Positions 23,232-36,709 of a stretch of 64,000 bases of DNA are shown here, piece after piece (the stretch's first letter is position 1; each line of letters opens with the position of its first letter). The notes under the pieces were generated by a model. It searched no databases. It saw only the letters and a program-made list of their open reading frames with translations, and was not told where the DNA came from. A program made the translations under genes and the position numbers. The stretch is from Rhypophila decipiens (taxonomy: Eukaryota; Ascomycota; Sordariomycetes; Sordariales; Naviculisporaceae): assembly GCA_033297075.1 (NCBI GenBank), contig MU858047.1:682001-746000 (forward strand), in the 5' to 3' direction.

Positions 23232-24064
23232 TTGGAGGAGTCAGCAAGCGGCTCGAACTGAATTAAGACATGCGGTGATTGTGTTGATACTGGGTCGCTC
23301 AGCGGCGTATTTTGGGGGATTTCTTTTTTATTTCTCGATTTCAGCGACATGTGCATACTATCTTTCGGATTATTTCCACGGTTTCATGGGTACAAGTTTA
23401 TAAGGATTTTGGTTGGTCTTACGGGTCATTTTTTTGGGTACGGCTCCACTCTTACTCTATACGTTGTTTCTATCTGGTTTATCCCTCTCATCGGAACCCA
23501 GCTTTCATCGCTTGCAAGATATTTTACGATTTACATTGAGAGGATATAGTGGTTAAAAGGAGATGGGAGACTTAGTTTATGACTTGTCCATAGCCCTAGC
23601 ATGTATCTAAGGGCGTCATGATAGCTTGCAAGCCGATTCTTTTGCTGCTTTATAAAGGCGTTTACGTGGCATGTTGATGAGATACTTATTTCCTCCTCCG
23701 ATCATCATGTATATAGACGGTTTCTCACATGCAAACACACAATATCAATGCTGAAGCTGAGTCGATATTTGGTATTGTTCTTCCCCGTGTAAATTATCGA
23801 TTATCGCAAGTTACATAGGTACCTACGCATTCCTGTCATGTTTTCCACTGATCCTGGTATATTTTAGCATCAAGTGCCGGGCGAAACACATATAAAAGCA
23901 TTTGGTACCCACCGGATACACTTCTGAAAGACAAGCAGCACACAAAGCAGACAGTAAAGCCAACCAAGCCCATGCGAAATTTGTCAACGCCGATGCGCCA
24001 GGCCCGAAACGCCCTTGACCTTGTCTGCAATCAAGATCTATAGTTCTCATCATGCCATAAACAG
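23232..24064. other. Convergent 3' spacer
   Basis: This stretch lies between the stop codons of two convergent genes and should hold both polyadenylation regions. It is AT-rich and contains the 10-bp palindrome TAGGTACCTA at 23816-23825. No gene is seen. Confidence 0.55.
23816..23825. repeat. TAGGTACCTA palindrome, copy 1
   Basis: A perfect 10-bp palindrome in the convergent spacer before DIM1. The identical word occurs again at 60376-60385. Confidence 0.5.
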
Positions 24065-26297
<2,233 letters not shown>

Positions 26298-28110
26298 ATG
26301 TCGATAAGGATAGCTCTAGAGAATCCACAGGAGTTCTTCACCAACCAAGATATCATCCGCGGCCAAGTCGTCTTTACACTCAGCCGGGCCGAGCATGTTG
26401 GTGCTATCATTGTCAAGCTCGAAGGCGAGTCGAGAACAGCTCTAGGCGTCCCGGTCGATGGTTCCGGCAGAGGCATCTCTCAGAGGCCCGCGGGTCAAGG
26501 TCCCGATGTCATGTACAATGGTCGCAGGCCCTTAGAGGTGATGCATGAGAACCACAAGCTTCTTTATAAAGTTGCCCAGGTCTTTCCAGAGGAAAATACG
26601 CCTCCTCCGCGGGAACCAATGGTCCTGGCACCTGGACAGCACCGGTTTTCGTTCGAATTCAAGTTCCCTTTCAACAACATGTGCAGCGACGCTGCTGCCA
26701 TGTCGAAAATGGGTGGCCTCGCTGGCAGCGGTGGCTTTGCTTCAGGCTCGGGACTTTTCGGTTTGGGCGGAATTCGCGTTATGGATGGGACCAAGCAGCT
26801 GCTCTACACTCATGTAACAAAAACGCTGCCGCCCAGCTTCACCGGTTTCCCGGGGGAGGCAGAAATACGCTATTACGTCAAGGTCACCGTCCAGAGGCCT
26901 GGCTTGTTCAAGGAGAACTGGAGATATCATACCGGCCTCAAGTTCCAGCCCATCGAACCACCAAGGCCACCCAAGACGAACCAGGAAGCCTATGCCAGGC
27001 GCCCGTTCGCCTTCCGCCCCCGAACTCCCAGGCCGACTCACGATTCAAGGGCGAGAACATCCTTTTTCTCAGGTCGGCGCGGAGGTCCGTCAAGTCAACC
27101 AGATGGCGCACAATCTCCTGGGCTCCCCGAAGAACCACCGTCCGTTGAGATCTCCGCGCGACTTCCACACCCAGCCATACTCACATGCAATAAGCCGATT
27201 CCTCTCCGTATATTGGCCAAGAAACTCATCCCACCCGATGCGTCAGAAGTCTATCTCACTGCCCTGGAAATCAATCTAATCGGCCAGACTCACATAAGGT
27301 GCCAGGATCTAGTGAATACCGAGCTATCTCGCTGGGTGATCACCTCTCGCCATGGATTGCAAATACAGATCTCCAGACCTGGTGACGCTGTTGGATCCGA
27401 ATTTGTGATTCCAGATAACCTTTGGAATACCATACCGCTGCCAAACACCGTTATGCCCAGTTTCAAGACGTGCAATCTTGCGTAAGTAATATCTCCATCT
27501 CGACCTCCACTCTTATGACTCCCCAGCAATTGTTGGGCTAACCAACCGCAACAGTCGTGATTACCAGCTCGAGGTGAAAATAGGTCTCGCCTGGGGTAAA
27601 CCGCTCCAAACAGGAAGCAGCTCCTTCTTCAAGGGCAAAAACCGAGTCGATGCGTCAGATATCCCACAAGAGCTCCACTTACCTCTCAACTTTAGCAACA
27701 TCCAGATATACTCTGGCCTAGCGCCACCCGAACAACTTCTCGACGCAGTACGGCAAGGACGAGGGAGGAGGAGACAAAGTGCTAGTACCAGTACCAACAA
27801 TCCGCCACGACCACCTCGAACAGCGGCGGCGGCAGCGGCTGGGGGTAGCTCAGCTCAAACTGGGCAGACTCCGACATCGCCACAACATCCCCCAGCACTA
27901 CCTCCTCGCACGTCAACGCAACCTCCACCACCCCAACAACAAGATCAAAGTCAGGAACAAGTGGCCCCGCCGTATGACGATGCACCACCGAGCTACGACG
28001 AAGCCATGGCGGAGGAGATGACGGGCCCCATGATTCCGGCGTCTGCAAGGCCAGCGTATAGTGGCGTGACCAACGAGAATTCGCCCAGTACTTTGCCGGA
28101 GAAGAGTTGA
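26298..28110 (+). CDS. Arrestin-domain protein with PPxY motifs (ART-type ubiquitin ligase adaptor)
   Basis: Two exons, 26298-27481 and 27555-28110, give 579 residues. The 73-nt intron (27482-27554) has GTAAGT, a GGGCTAACC branch site and AACAG, and splits an Ala codon. The N-terminal arrestin fold covers ~1-200 (MSIRIALENPQEFFTNQDIIRGQVVF, then the long APGQHRFSFEFKFP strand pair). The C-terminal arrestin fold covers ~255-465 (PPSVEISARLPHPAILTCNKPIPLRI). The tail is Pro/Gln/Ser-rich and holds two PY-type motifs close together, PPY at 533-535 and PPSY at 539-542. Fungal proteins built this way recruit the Nedd4-type ligase Rsp5/HulA to membrane transporters and drive their endocytosis. The cargo cannot be read from sequence. 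It shares the spacer with DIM1 and converges on the SP-RING gene. Confidence 0.9.
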
Positions 28111-28800
28111 TTTTCTTATTTCCTTTGTGCATTGCTTACGAGATAGATACCTTATATATAGGCACATTCCTGGATGTGTTTGTTAGTGTGTATAATATTC
28201 TAATTCCGGTCCAGAGGATGGATGGTCGTTGGGGTATAATGATATCACGCTTGTTCATGATATGACGTAAAATTGCTCAAGGCAACTTGAAGTAAATCAT
28301 CGTCAGCTATATTGTCCCAGATGGCCCCTTCGTCTCTGAGAGACCAAGATCGAACTTTGCTACCACCCAATCTTTAAATGTTCCATGCTATGTGGGAGAA
28401 GAGACGCAAGCTCGGGGAAAGAAAAGGCATCGAATGTGCGATTAGTAAACCGCTGAGGGGATATGGATATCATGTAATGGACCAGGTACTCCGGACTCCA
28501 GGAAAGACAAAACCACAGCAAGTGACGCCGTTTCCATTGGTGGGCATTTTGCCCTTTTCCTTATACGCCTGCAATGCTCTCCACCCAAAAATTAAAAAGA
28601 AATAACTAAACAAATGCTATGTGAACGCAACATTAGTGCATATACAAAGGTAGAGTCGTGAATCGCTAACTGGCAACACACAAATCTCCGGATAGAGATA
28701 TGGTAAAATCTCCGGCAGAAGGCAAATGGCCTTTCCGTGTGGGCGCCCCCCTTAGGGTCGGATCTCCCAGAGTCCAGATATACCACCGGAGGGAATGGAC
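28111..28800. other. Convergent 3' spacer
   Basis: This lies between the stop codons of the arrestin gene and the SP-RING gene. No gene, RNA or repeat is seen. Confidence 0.55.
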
Positions 28801-31800
28801 TTAATCAAGTTCAATCACCTCTATAGCTTTCTCTTTTGCGGGAATTGGTGCCGCGCGTTTCTTGTTGGGAGGCGGGTCATCATCGTCACTGTCGCCGATT
28901 TCATCATCCGGATCCAAAACCGGTACGGTCCAGTTGCCCTCTCCATCAACCTCAATAGATCTGGCGCTCAATTGGCCCTTCTCTTCTAGTTCAGACCGGA
29001 CATCCTCCAAGAATCCGTCGATGCGCAGGGCGTAGGGCCTCGCATCCCGGCCACAGATTGGACATCGCCACTTGTCCGGGTTCGAGGGTTCAGCCACCGG
29101 TGGACAGCCGCACCTTACGTAGTGATGGCCGCACTTGTTCGCTGTTTTGACGGGAAGCCTTGTGGTCAGAAAATTTTCCAGGTCGAAGCATTCCAGATGA
29201 GTGCATTCTGAACCTCGGACTGGAATCTTAAATATCACCGCGCTGAAGGGGTCAGCAAGGTCGATAGACAAGCTGGGAACAGAAAATGCTATATCGTCAT
29301 CGTCGAGCGGGCGATTTATTCGACTTTTGATGACATTAAGAGTATCTTCCTTATCCACGTGGAGGGATTTCTGACCCATGAGCATGTCCATCACATGTCC
29401 GTGACTGAGCGTCTGGAGGATCTCGACCGCAAGAAAATGAGGCTCAGGCCTCTGCTTTTTTGGGTCACTGAGTACCACTTGTACAATATTCGTCCCAGGT
29501 TGGACCTCATCTGTAAGCTCAGTTGCCAAATCTTTGCCATTGTGAGTTCGCCTGCGGATGCTGAGAGGTTTTCCGTTAAACTTGATGTATATATTGGGAG
29601 GCCAGCTCGTATCTGACGCACACCACTGACCTTCAGTGGGTGGCTGATCCTTTCTGACCTTGCAGCAGCGAACTCTCCATCGGAGCGACCCGTTAAACTG
29701 CTCTACCGTTGGCAAAAGTTCGCCTTGCTTGGTAAAGCTTCGTGACGTCAGTTGATATTGCTCCGAAGTCACTTCAAAGCGGAACTCCTGAAGGCGGGAG
29801 TTTGCGACGATGGGCGTCGGACCAACAGGGAAGGGTCCTATCGCCGCCTGATAGAAGGGCCCAAACCCTTCCATACTCTCAGGATTTTCCAGGTTCACGA
29901 CCCGCTTAGGGCTCCTGACGTGGGCTTGATGAAGTGACATCAGAATGGCCTTGGGTTCCGACGGCTCTCGCGGCGCGTCACTCGTCGGTATTCGATAATT
30001 TGGGACCATTAACGCTCGATTATTCAGTACTTTGGGGGTTCGATGACTTGCGGCATTCTGTCGGATCGCTTGTGTCGACGCTGGAGGCATCTGCCGAAAC
30101 CCAGGTGAAATTGCACTGCCCACAACCGCTGCTGGCGACCCGCGTCCGCTTTGCGGTATGGAAATTGAAGACAGACTCGGACTCTGTCGCGGTGCCAGAT
30201 GCGGAAGTTGTTGGTGTATGGGCGCTTGATACATGCCGTGCCCTCGGCCAAGCGGTGGACTTAATCCGGCCGAGAGACTTCCCTGGGTGATGAATTGTTG
30301 TGGGTACAGCTGCTGATGAACAGCCTGCTGTACTTGCTGATACGGCTGTTGAAGCGACTGCTGAGTCTGTTGATGGACATGATGGGTTTGGGGCGTCTGC
30401 TGTTGTGGGAGTGGCTGCTGATATCTCATCTGCCCCATTTGTTGCTGTACCCCCTGCAAGGTGTAGGGTGCTGGCTGGCCTGGGCTATGGCTGCTGTTGC
30501 TCTGCAGAACCAGCTGTTGCAGCATCTGGGCGGGAGTTCCGGGGTGGCCGGTTGGAGAGTTTGCCATCAGAGGTGAGTTGAAATGTGGCTGTGAGTGGCC
30601 CGCGAGGTTGTGAAATAACGTCGACGGGTATTTATAAGAAAGCTCACCACTTGGGCTGGAAGGGATGGATTGCGGCATGGTGGCCGAAGCAGATGGCGGC
30701 CTCAAAGGCCGTTGGGCTGAAGTCGTAGAATGGGATGAAGACCCCGCTGGCTGGGCCAGTTGAGATGGCGGCCTTGGTGCATGCTCAACAATCGCTCTGT
30801 AATATCGGATTGTATTCTCGTTGCGTTTTTCAATTTCTCCCTTCTCCGTGATGGGCTGCATGACTTGAAGGCCAGTCGAACTGTCGACATGATTCTTTTG
30901 GTCTGCACGGAATGCCTGCTCGATCCGGCTGCCGAGCGGACCATCCTGTATACCCAGTCTCCTTCGCGAGGCGGTAAAGAATATCATCTGCAGGACCGGC
31001 GAATAGCAGCTAAGATATAATAGCAGCTCGTCCACTAGATATGGATATCCCCGAAGAACAGACTTGTCTGAAAGGGGTTTGAAGTTATCTGGCAGTTTCT
31101 TTAGGAATTGAGATACTTGAGAGACCGCATTCTTATATGGGGCGTAAGTTTCAAGAAGCACCTTGATCTCCGCTGGGAATTTGGCGAACCACTCTTGGTG
31201 ACTGGTTGACATGAGCTGGTTCTTCTTAAGAACCGTCTCGAGAATGGCAAAGGCAGCGTCGACCGTCCGCTGTTCCTCGATCTGAACGATCCTATATACC
31301 CAATGGGGTGAGTTGGACCACAGCATGTAGAGTTGATGCAAGGCGAGGAAAAAACCGTCTTCTCGCTCACAAGCGTCCTTGAGGAGCGCCAGTCTTGGTC
31401 TTTCCACTTCATGTGATAGTGCCTGTTCCCCGCCGCATCTCTGAATGTAATCCATGATCTGAGGTATGAAATTTGCATATTTGAATGGATTCTGATCGGT
31501 TCGTCGTCGCTTGGCCTGACGGAGCCCGTTCTCTCCAGTCTCTGAAGGTCGTCGCTCAGCAACTATTGGGCTTTGATTATGTCCAGACTGAGGTGCGGCT
31601 AGCAACTGCCCGTGCGGGGGTGCTATCGGGGGTCGAAGTGTTGATGGCAGAGTGGAAATTTGAGGAGAGGCGAGCACAGATCCTGGCTGGCCGGGACCCG
31701 AAAAGGCCGGGTTAGTGATGGAAGGAGACTGTAGGTGGCCATTGTATCCCCACCGGGCCACTCCCTCCCCGATCGGGGAAAACTCGTCGAGTAGTAAATC

Positions 31801-31863
31801 AGGAACAAAACGAGCTTCGGTCACAGGAGCATAAAGCGACTCGGGTGCTCCTGAAGATACCAT
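28801..31863 (-). CDS. SP-RING (Miz/PIAS) protein, probable SUMO E3 ligase
   Basis: From the first in-frame ATG the protein is 1020 residues. The last 140 contain the SP-RING: IPVRGSECTHLECFDLENF at ~880, then CGHHYVRCGCP and WRCPICGRDARPYALRIDGF. These carry the Cys/His pattern of Siz/PIAS ligases, with the inserted CxH/CxC loop that filamentous fungi often have. The tail is acidic and ends AIEVIELD, a good SUMO-interacting motif. Residues ~130-330 form a helical folded block. The middle (~340-620) is Gln/Pro/Ser-rich and disordered. The role expected is SUMO transfer onto nuclear proteins. The true N-terminus is uncertain: the frame stays open, without ATG, up to an in-frame TGA near 32036, and the upstream residues (SPAPSDEPSPALSNPLDSPN) look coding. 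A 5' exon is therefore likely (see findings). Confidence 0.87.
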   Translation of the reverse strand: MVSSGAPESLYAPVTEARFVPDLLLDEFSPIGEGVARWGYNGHLQSPSITNPAFSGPGQPGSVLASPQISTLPSTLRPPIAPPHGQLLAAPQSGHNQSPIVAERRPSETGENGLRQAKRRRTDQNPFKYANFIPQIMDYIQRCGGEQALSHEVERPRLALLKDACEREDGFFLALHQLYMLWSNSPHWVYRIVQIEEQRTVDAAFAILETVLKKNQLMSTSHQEWFAKFPAEIKVLLETYAPYKNAVSQVSQFLKKLPDNFKPLSDKSVLRGYPYLVDELLLYLSCYSPVLQMIFFTASRRRLGIQDGPLGSRIEQAFRADQKNHVDSSTGLQVMQPITEKGEIEKRNENTIRYYRAIVEHAPRPPSQLAQPAGSSSHSTTSAQRPLRPPSASATMPQSIPSSPSGELSYKYPSTLFHNLAGHSQPHFNSPLMANSPTGHPGTPAQMLQQLVLQSNSSHSPGQPAPYTLQGVQQQMGQMRYQQPLPQQQTPQTHHVHQQTQQSLQQPYQQVQQAVHQQLYPQQFITQGSLSAGLSPPLGRGHGMYQAPIHQQLPHLAPRQSPSLSSISIPQSGRGSPAAVVGSAISPGFRQMPPASTQAIRQNAASHRTPKVLNNRALMVPNYRIPTSDAPREPSEPKAILMSLHQAHVRSPKRVVNLENPESMEGFGPFYQAAIGPFPVGPTPIVANSRLQEFRFEVTSEQYQLTSRSFTKQGELLPTVEQFNGSLRWRVRCCKVRKDQPPTEGQWCASDTSWPPNIYIKFNGKPLSIRRRTHNGKDLATELTDEVQPGTNIVQVVLSDPKKQRPEPHFLAVEILQTLSHGHVMDMLMGQKSLHVDKEDTLNVIKSRINRPLDDDDIAFSVPSLSIDLADPFSAVIFKIPVRGSECTHLECFDLENFLTTRLPVKTANKCGHHYVRCGCPPVAEPSNPDKWRCPICGRDARPYALRIDGFLEDVRSELEEKGQLSARSIEVDGEGNWTVPVLDPDDEIGDSDDDDPPPNKKRAAPIPAKEKAIEVIELD

Positions 31864-31984
31864 GTTTTGCCTTTCGGTGAGCGCGGGAGGGGGCGGATTG
31901 GGACTATCTAAAGGGTTGGACAAGGCTGGGCTGGGTTCGTCGCTCGGGGCGGGTGAGGGAAGAACGTGTTGGGTCGGCGTCTGA

Positions 31985-32008
31985 TTCGGGTTCGGGTTCG
32001 GGTTCTGG
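31985..32008 (+). repeat. TTCGGG hexanucleotide repeat
   Basis: Three exact TTCGGG units are followed by TTCTGG. On the minus strand, in the frame of the SP-RING gene, they would encode alternating Pro-Asn. The repeat sits at the likely 3' end of the gene's first intron. Confidence 0.6.
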
Positions 32009-34040
32009 ATCGGCCTTGAAGGGGGATAGAGTCAGCATTAGGTCAACCTAGCAAGGGTTCGTGTCCGGGAATGTCATGATGGAGTATAGCAGTGGTAGGT
32101 CTCTGTGATTCTGGGTCTGCGCAAGCAAAAGAACGTGGAGGTCGGTTCCTCACTGTTTTGATACAGTCTGGGGGTGCGACTGCCTGGAAGTGCGAGGACG
32201 TGCGTTCGAATTCGGCACGCCGTCGGACAACCATGACGGCTGTCGACCCCCGAGAAAGGCATTTGCTGTGGCATTCGATGAGGCGACATCGTGACCCGAG
32301 GAAGTGGTGCGGTTTCCTCCTGGGATAGCTTGCGCCGGCATGGTACTCTTGCGTTCTCACCCAAAGCAACTCGTCGCAGCAGATATTTGGGTATTCCGAG
32401 ACTTCGTCGGGGACACAAGAGAGAAACGAGGGTGAGCGAGCGTTGATCTGGTTCGAGACCGGGGGAAATACATACCATGTGAGACGCCGAGAAGGCAGCT
32501 CAAGATCCAGCGAATTTGATGCGCGCCAACACAGAAAGACGATGAATCACAAGCAGCCAAGTGGAGACGGATTAGGAATATGAGCCAGGGAAAGACCAGA
32601 TGGCGATAGAGAGGGCGAGGGCGAGGTAGGCGCGGATAGATAGCGAGTCGATCGACTCGAGGGTTGCCGCGGGGGAGTTGCGCAAAACAGCAAGGGCAAT
32701 CGAGAAGGTGAAGGAAGGTGCGTTGTATGCTACTACGGGCGATAAGGCCCGGATTCGGTCTGGACGTGTGGGTACGATTCTCGAGGCGGTCGGGGTGCGG
32801 CGCCGCTAGTTTGCCGGAGCAGATTCTACTGTCCTTTGTCTTCCGTTCAACCAAGGCAACATGTTGAAGTCGCAACGATGATGCAGCGGCAGAGAGGAAT
32901 ATGTGGTCACCTTCTCCTTTGCAAGATGCAAAATGCGGATTTTGGCCCACACAACAAGTGTGGCTGGGGGCGTGTGAATACTGATGGGCGAGCTGATGGG
33001 CGATTCTGGAACCCCAACCCACTTCCCTGGAAAGCCAAGCCTAGCCGGTCCAGTTTTAAGGGCAAGGATGAGGGGAACCGCGGTGTGATCCCTGCGGCCC
33101 CCCACCTGAATAAATAGACTTTTCGGTTTGCCCAGCCATTTCAAAGTTTCAAACAGCGAGTGTTGCGTCGCTCAGCTGGTAAAATGTACCAGTTCAGTAC
33201 AGATTTTTGCAGTGGGGTTTCATTATGATGACAATGGTGAATTGGAGTGTCGAGTTACGTAGTATAGTACACTATGAAGATGGAGCAACGGCCGCAAGCC
33301 CGCAACAAGATGATTCTGTCAAGTTCAAACTCTTTTTCGTCGAGCTTACGCATAACCCGTAGAGCTGACCGAACTTGCGGATATAATGGATGCCTCTATA
33401 GTCTAGCTGAGTTATTCTATGAGACATTTATTGTTGCTTTTAATGGTTATTTACAAGTGTTTCGACGCAGTTGAGACTGTTTGTTCCCGATATTTATTGG
33501 CGATGCTAACGGATCGCCCGCATGGGGAATGCGCGTGATTCTGCCAGCTCACAAAGGTGCTCAAACAGTCGATTTGAGCAACGAATGTGGCCCACGATAG
33601 AATCATCGAAGACCCAGTGCATTTCTTGATTCGTCTGCTTCAGGAAGAGTTGAGTTGACGGCATAAACGGGCCAGCAGTCCGCCATCGTCAAGTACATCC
33701 CCGCCCAGGCCACATCACATCACCCACTTTTCGACAACAAAGATGCCGGATGCGATACCAGGTTGTGGAGTGGAATGGCTTCTGCGATCATGGCATTTCC
33801 TGAGACGACTATCGATAACCCATAACATTAAGCACCATATATGGTTTTCCAAAAGATCTTTGGTCTGTGTTAATACTTGGATACAATTACTGATAATAGT
33901 AATTTTGATACTACACGTGTACGGATATGCCTCTACACTCGACGACCCAAGAGAGCCACGGTGAGCAGCCGACCCAATGGTTGATGTGGGGCCGAGACCC
34001 CAAAAGCCTAGCTGCTCCACCGATAAGATCCCTCCACTAA

Positions 34041-34051
34041 GCGATAAGATG
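34041..34051 (+). promoter_or_regulatory. PAC-like element upstream of UTP15
   Basis: GCGATAAGATG followed by a run of A lies about 115 bp before the UTP15 ATG. It resembles the yeast PAC box (GCGATGAGATG) found before ribosome-biogenesis genes. The 10-base core is shared with the DIM1 promoter. Confidence 0.4.
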
Positions 34052-34163
34052 AAAAAAAATGACTGCACCCAGGAAGAAGCCTTTCTGTATCACGATTGGG
34101 CCCGGCGCTGAGCTGCAGCATTCGCAAAGTTCGTAAAGCAAAGCAACAGCAACAACAAGCACC

Positions 34164-35807
34164 ATGGCGGCAGAAGTGGTTCCGCTGGCACAATTGAAGC
34201 TGCCATCTGGGCCTTCTCCAGTCACCGCCGAGCAGCGATACTGGAAATCCTTCAAGAATCAGAAATCGCATACGTCGACGGCAAACTGGCCGATCTCTCA
34301 CATCAGCTTCCCGACAGTGAGCGGAGGCTCCAACTCGCTAGTCGCCGCCGTCAAGCAAAACGATATTTTTGCGGTTACTTCAGGTCCCCGTGTCAACATC
34401 TACTCCATTCGCAAACGAGAGTTGCTCAAGAACATTGGTCGTTTCGACAGCGAGGCGCATTGCGGTGAAATCAGAGCCGATGGCAGGGTGTTGGTTGCCG
34501 GCGAGGACTCGGGGAAGATGCAGGTGTTTGACGTCGGCGGTGGGACGAGGGCGAATATTCTCAAAACATGGCACATTCACAAACAACCCGTTTGGGTAAC
34601 AAAATGGTCGCCGGCCGAATTGACGACACTCATGAGCTGTTCGGATGACAAGACCGTACGCTTGTGGGATCTCCCATCCAACACCCCGAGTCGCATATTC
34701 ACCGGGCACTCAGACTACGTCCGTTCCGGCGCTTTCATGCCAGGAAACCCCAATGTTCTGGTCTCGGGCTCCTACGACGAAACTGTGCGTGTGTGGGATC
34801 GCAGAGCTCCTGGTGGCTCGGTCTTGACATTCAAGCACGCCGACCCTATCGAGGACGTGCTGCCTCTGCCCTCCGGGACTACCCTTCTCGCTGCTTCCGG
34901 AAGCGTTATCTCGGTGCTGGATCTCGTGGCAGCCAAGCCTCTCCGGCTCATCACGAACCACCAAAAGACGGTAACTTCATTGGCCCTGGCGTCCAATGGC
35001 AGCAGGGTGGTCAGTGGTGGTCTTGATGGCCATGTCAAGGTCTTCGAGACAACAGGCTGGAATGTCGTATATGGAGCAAAATACTCGAGTCCTATCCTTT
35101 CGGTTTCTGTCATATCCGCCGGAGCCACCCAGGAAGATCGACACTTGGCCGTGGGAATGCAATCTGGCGTGCTATCCATACGAACGAGACTGACTGGGCC
35201 AATGGCGGAGAGGGCGAGGGCCCGCGCTGCTGAAGAGGCCGCTCGGGACATCAGCTCGGCCGCACTCGAGAAATTAGACACGCAAAAGAAGAGGAAAACC
35301 AAGAAGGCCACCTCGAACAAGACGATGGCCGCCCTCGGCGACACCATGGACTTCATCATTCCCACCCAAACCGGACGCAAGCGCAAGTTTAAGTTGAAAA
35401 AATGGCAGCGGGATTTTCGGGAAGGACGGTACGCCGACGCAGTCGACGAGGTGATCGATATGACGGGGGCAAACTACCAGCCCGCCACTGCTCTCTCGGT
35501 ATTCACCGCCCTCCGGCACCGGTCCGCGTTGGCCGAGGCGCTCGAGGGTCGCGACTATGTGACGGTGCAACCATTGCTCAAGTGGGTGGGCAAATACATG
35601 GTCGACCCCCGGTACGCCAGCATATGCGTCGACGTTTCGTTCCATCTTATAGACATCTACAGCGAGCACGTCGACGGAAACCCCGAACTTGCTCACCAGT
35701 TCCAGTCACTTTGGGGCAAGGTATCGAAGGAGGTAGAAAAGGCCCATATTGCGATCAAGACTAGCGGCATGGTGGAGAGTCTCTTGTTGATGGGAGCGAT
35801 GGAGTAA
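34164..35807 (+). CDS. utp15: Utp15, WD40 component of the small-subunit processome
   Basis: A single exon of 547 residues from an ATG in strong context (CACCATGG). Utp15 belongs to the t-UTP (UtpA) part of the nucleolar U3 processome, which links rDNA transcription to early 18S processing. WD repeats run through ~35-345; clear ones are KTVRLWDLPSNTPSRIFTGHSDYV, ETVRVWDRRAPGGSVLTF and GLDGHVKVFETTGWNVVY. A Lys/Arg-rich linker (KKRKTKK, then RKRKFKLKKW) follows at ~372-410 and may hold the nuclear localisation signal. The C-terminal ~140 residues match the helical UTP15_C domain (REGRYADAVDEVID, then VQPLLKWVGKYMVDPRY). Length agrees with orthologues. No intron is needed. The PAC-like promoter word supports co-regulation with DIM1. 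It converges on the C2 gene. Confidence 0.94.
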   Translation: MAAEVVPLAQLKLPSGPSPVTAEQRYWKSFKNQKSHTSTANWPISHISFPTVSGGSNSLVAAVKQNDIFAVTSGPRVNIYSIRKRELLKNIGRFDSEAHCGEIRADGRVLVAGEDSGKMQVFDVGGGTRANILKTWHIHKQPVWVTKWSPAELTTLMSCSDDKTVRLWDLPSNTPSRIFTGHSDYVRSGAFMPGNPNVLVSGSYDETVRVWDRRAPGGSVLTFKHADPIEDVLPLPSGTTLLAASGSVISVLDLVAAKPLRLITNHQKTVTSLALASNGSRVVSGGLDGHVKVFETTGWNVVYGAKYSSPILSVSVISAGATQEDRHLAVGMQSGVLSIRTRLTGPMAERARARAAEEAARDISSAALEKLDTQKKRKTKKATSNKTMAALGDTMDFIIPTQTGRKRKFKLKKWQRDFREGRYADAVDEVIDMTGANYQPATALSVFTALRHRSALAEALEGRDYVTVQPLLKWVGKYMVDPRYASICVDVSFHLIDIYSEHVDGNPELAHQFQSLWGKVSKEVEKAHIAIKTSGMVESLLLMGAME

Positions 35808-36709
35808 GGGTCAATCAATACATTTTGTCATGTGGGTTTAAAAACAGGGCTCTGCATTGCGTCGGCGTTTTTGGTGTCAGTCAAAGCTGTTTGATTTAGG
35901 TAACATGGGCCTCTGTACGACAGAATATATGCCGTAGTCCAATGTTACAAGGCCTATAAGACCGGAGTCAGATACATTTAATTCTTCATCAGCAGGCCTA
36001 TGCTGTATAAATTATTCTCTTAAATGCATTTCAGGGATTGATCATGCGGATGAAAGAGAACCTTAGAAGGCCTCTCATGCTATATTTAAAGACGTAAACC
36101 TATTTTGATGAGGCATTTATTAGGCTTTTGACACGCCTTTACGGGTTACAAGAAGTTCGCCCCCATCTTTCGACCTACCCATTACTCGTAACATGCCTAT
36201 GCCACATTCGGCACCTCAGGACAGCAGCTTTGTCACAGGACGTCCCATACGAGTAGGATATATGCAGATATATAGTAATTCCGGGTATCACAAGAAAAAT
36301 AGGTGAGGGTGGACTAGAAGTTGAGAGGAGAAAGGTAAACCGAGGAGAGTCACCATCCTCATTCCCTATATCGTCTCATCCTTCTGTCTCCTCCCCTTCT
36401 ATAATAAGGAAACGAACCCAAGACGCAGCTATGCATCCTGGCGTGCCCTCTTCAAGGTAAGTAAGGTAGTACAAAATCACTCCAAATTCAACAAAATCCC
36501 AGATAGCCACGCTCCAACCAACCGTCCGCTTTGCCGCCAAACGGCAAAGACCGGATAAGTAAGAATAAATAAGAGGAGAGAAGGAAAAAAAGAAGAACCA
36601 AGACAACGCCAAAGAGACATAGATATCGTACATCATCACCCGCATCAGACATCAGCCCATTCAACCTTTTTCTTTCAGATCTTCAACTTGAAAACACACC
36701 AACGGTATA
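35808..36709. other. Convergent 3' spacer
   Basis: This stretch between UTP15 and the C2-domain gene is AT-rich on the left. It contains an AAGGTAAGTAAGGTAG run at 36454-36470. No gene is seen. Confidence 0.55.

Larger units (their letters stand above)
31864..34163. other. Divergent spacer, SP-RING / UTP15
   Basis: This 2.3 kb stretch probably contains a 5' exon and intron of the SP-RING gene (31864-32478), a hexanucleotide repeat at 31985-32008, and the UTP15 promoter on the right. The 221-codon minus frame at 32357-33022 shows no domain and is probably untranslated leader. No tRNA is seen, although GTTCGA-type words occur near 32203 and 32452. Confidence 0.45.

Noticed and set aside
32440..32475. 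GGTTCGAGACC, resembling a tRNA B-box
   Set aside because: No A-box at the right distance and no acceptor or anticodon stem can be formed around it.
32357..33022. 221-codon minus-strand frame upstream of the SP-RING gene
   Set aside because: Irregular composition with many Cys, His and Arg and no domain; more likely leader or promoter of the SP-RING gene.
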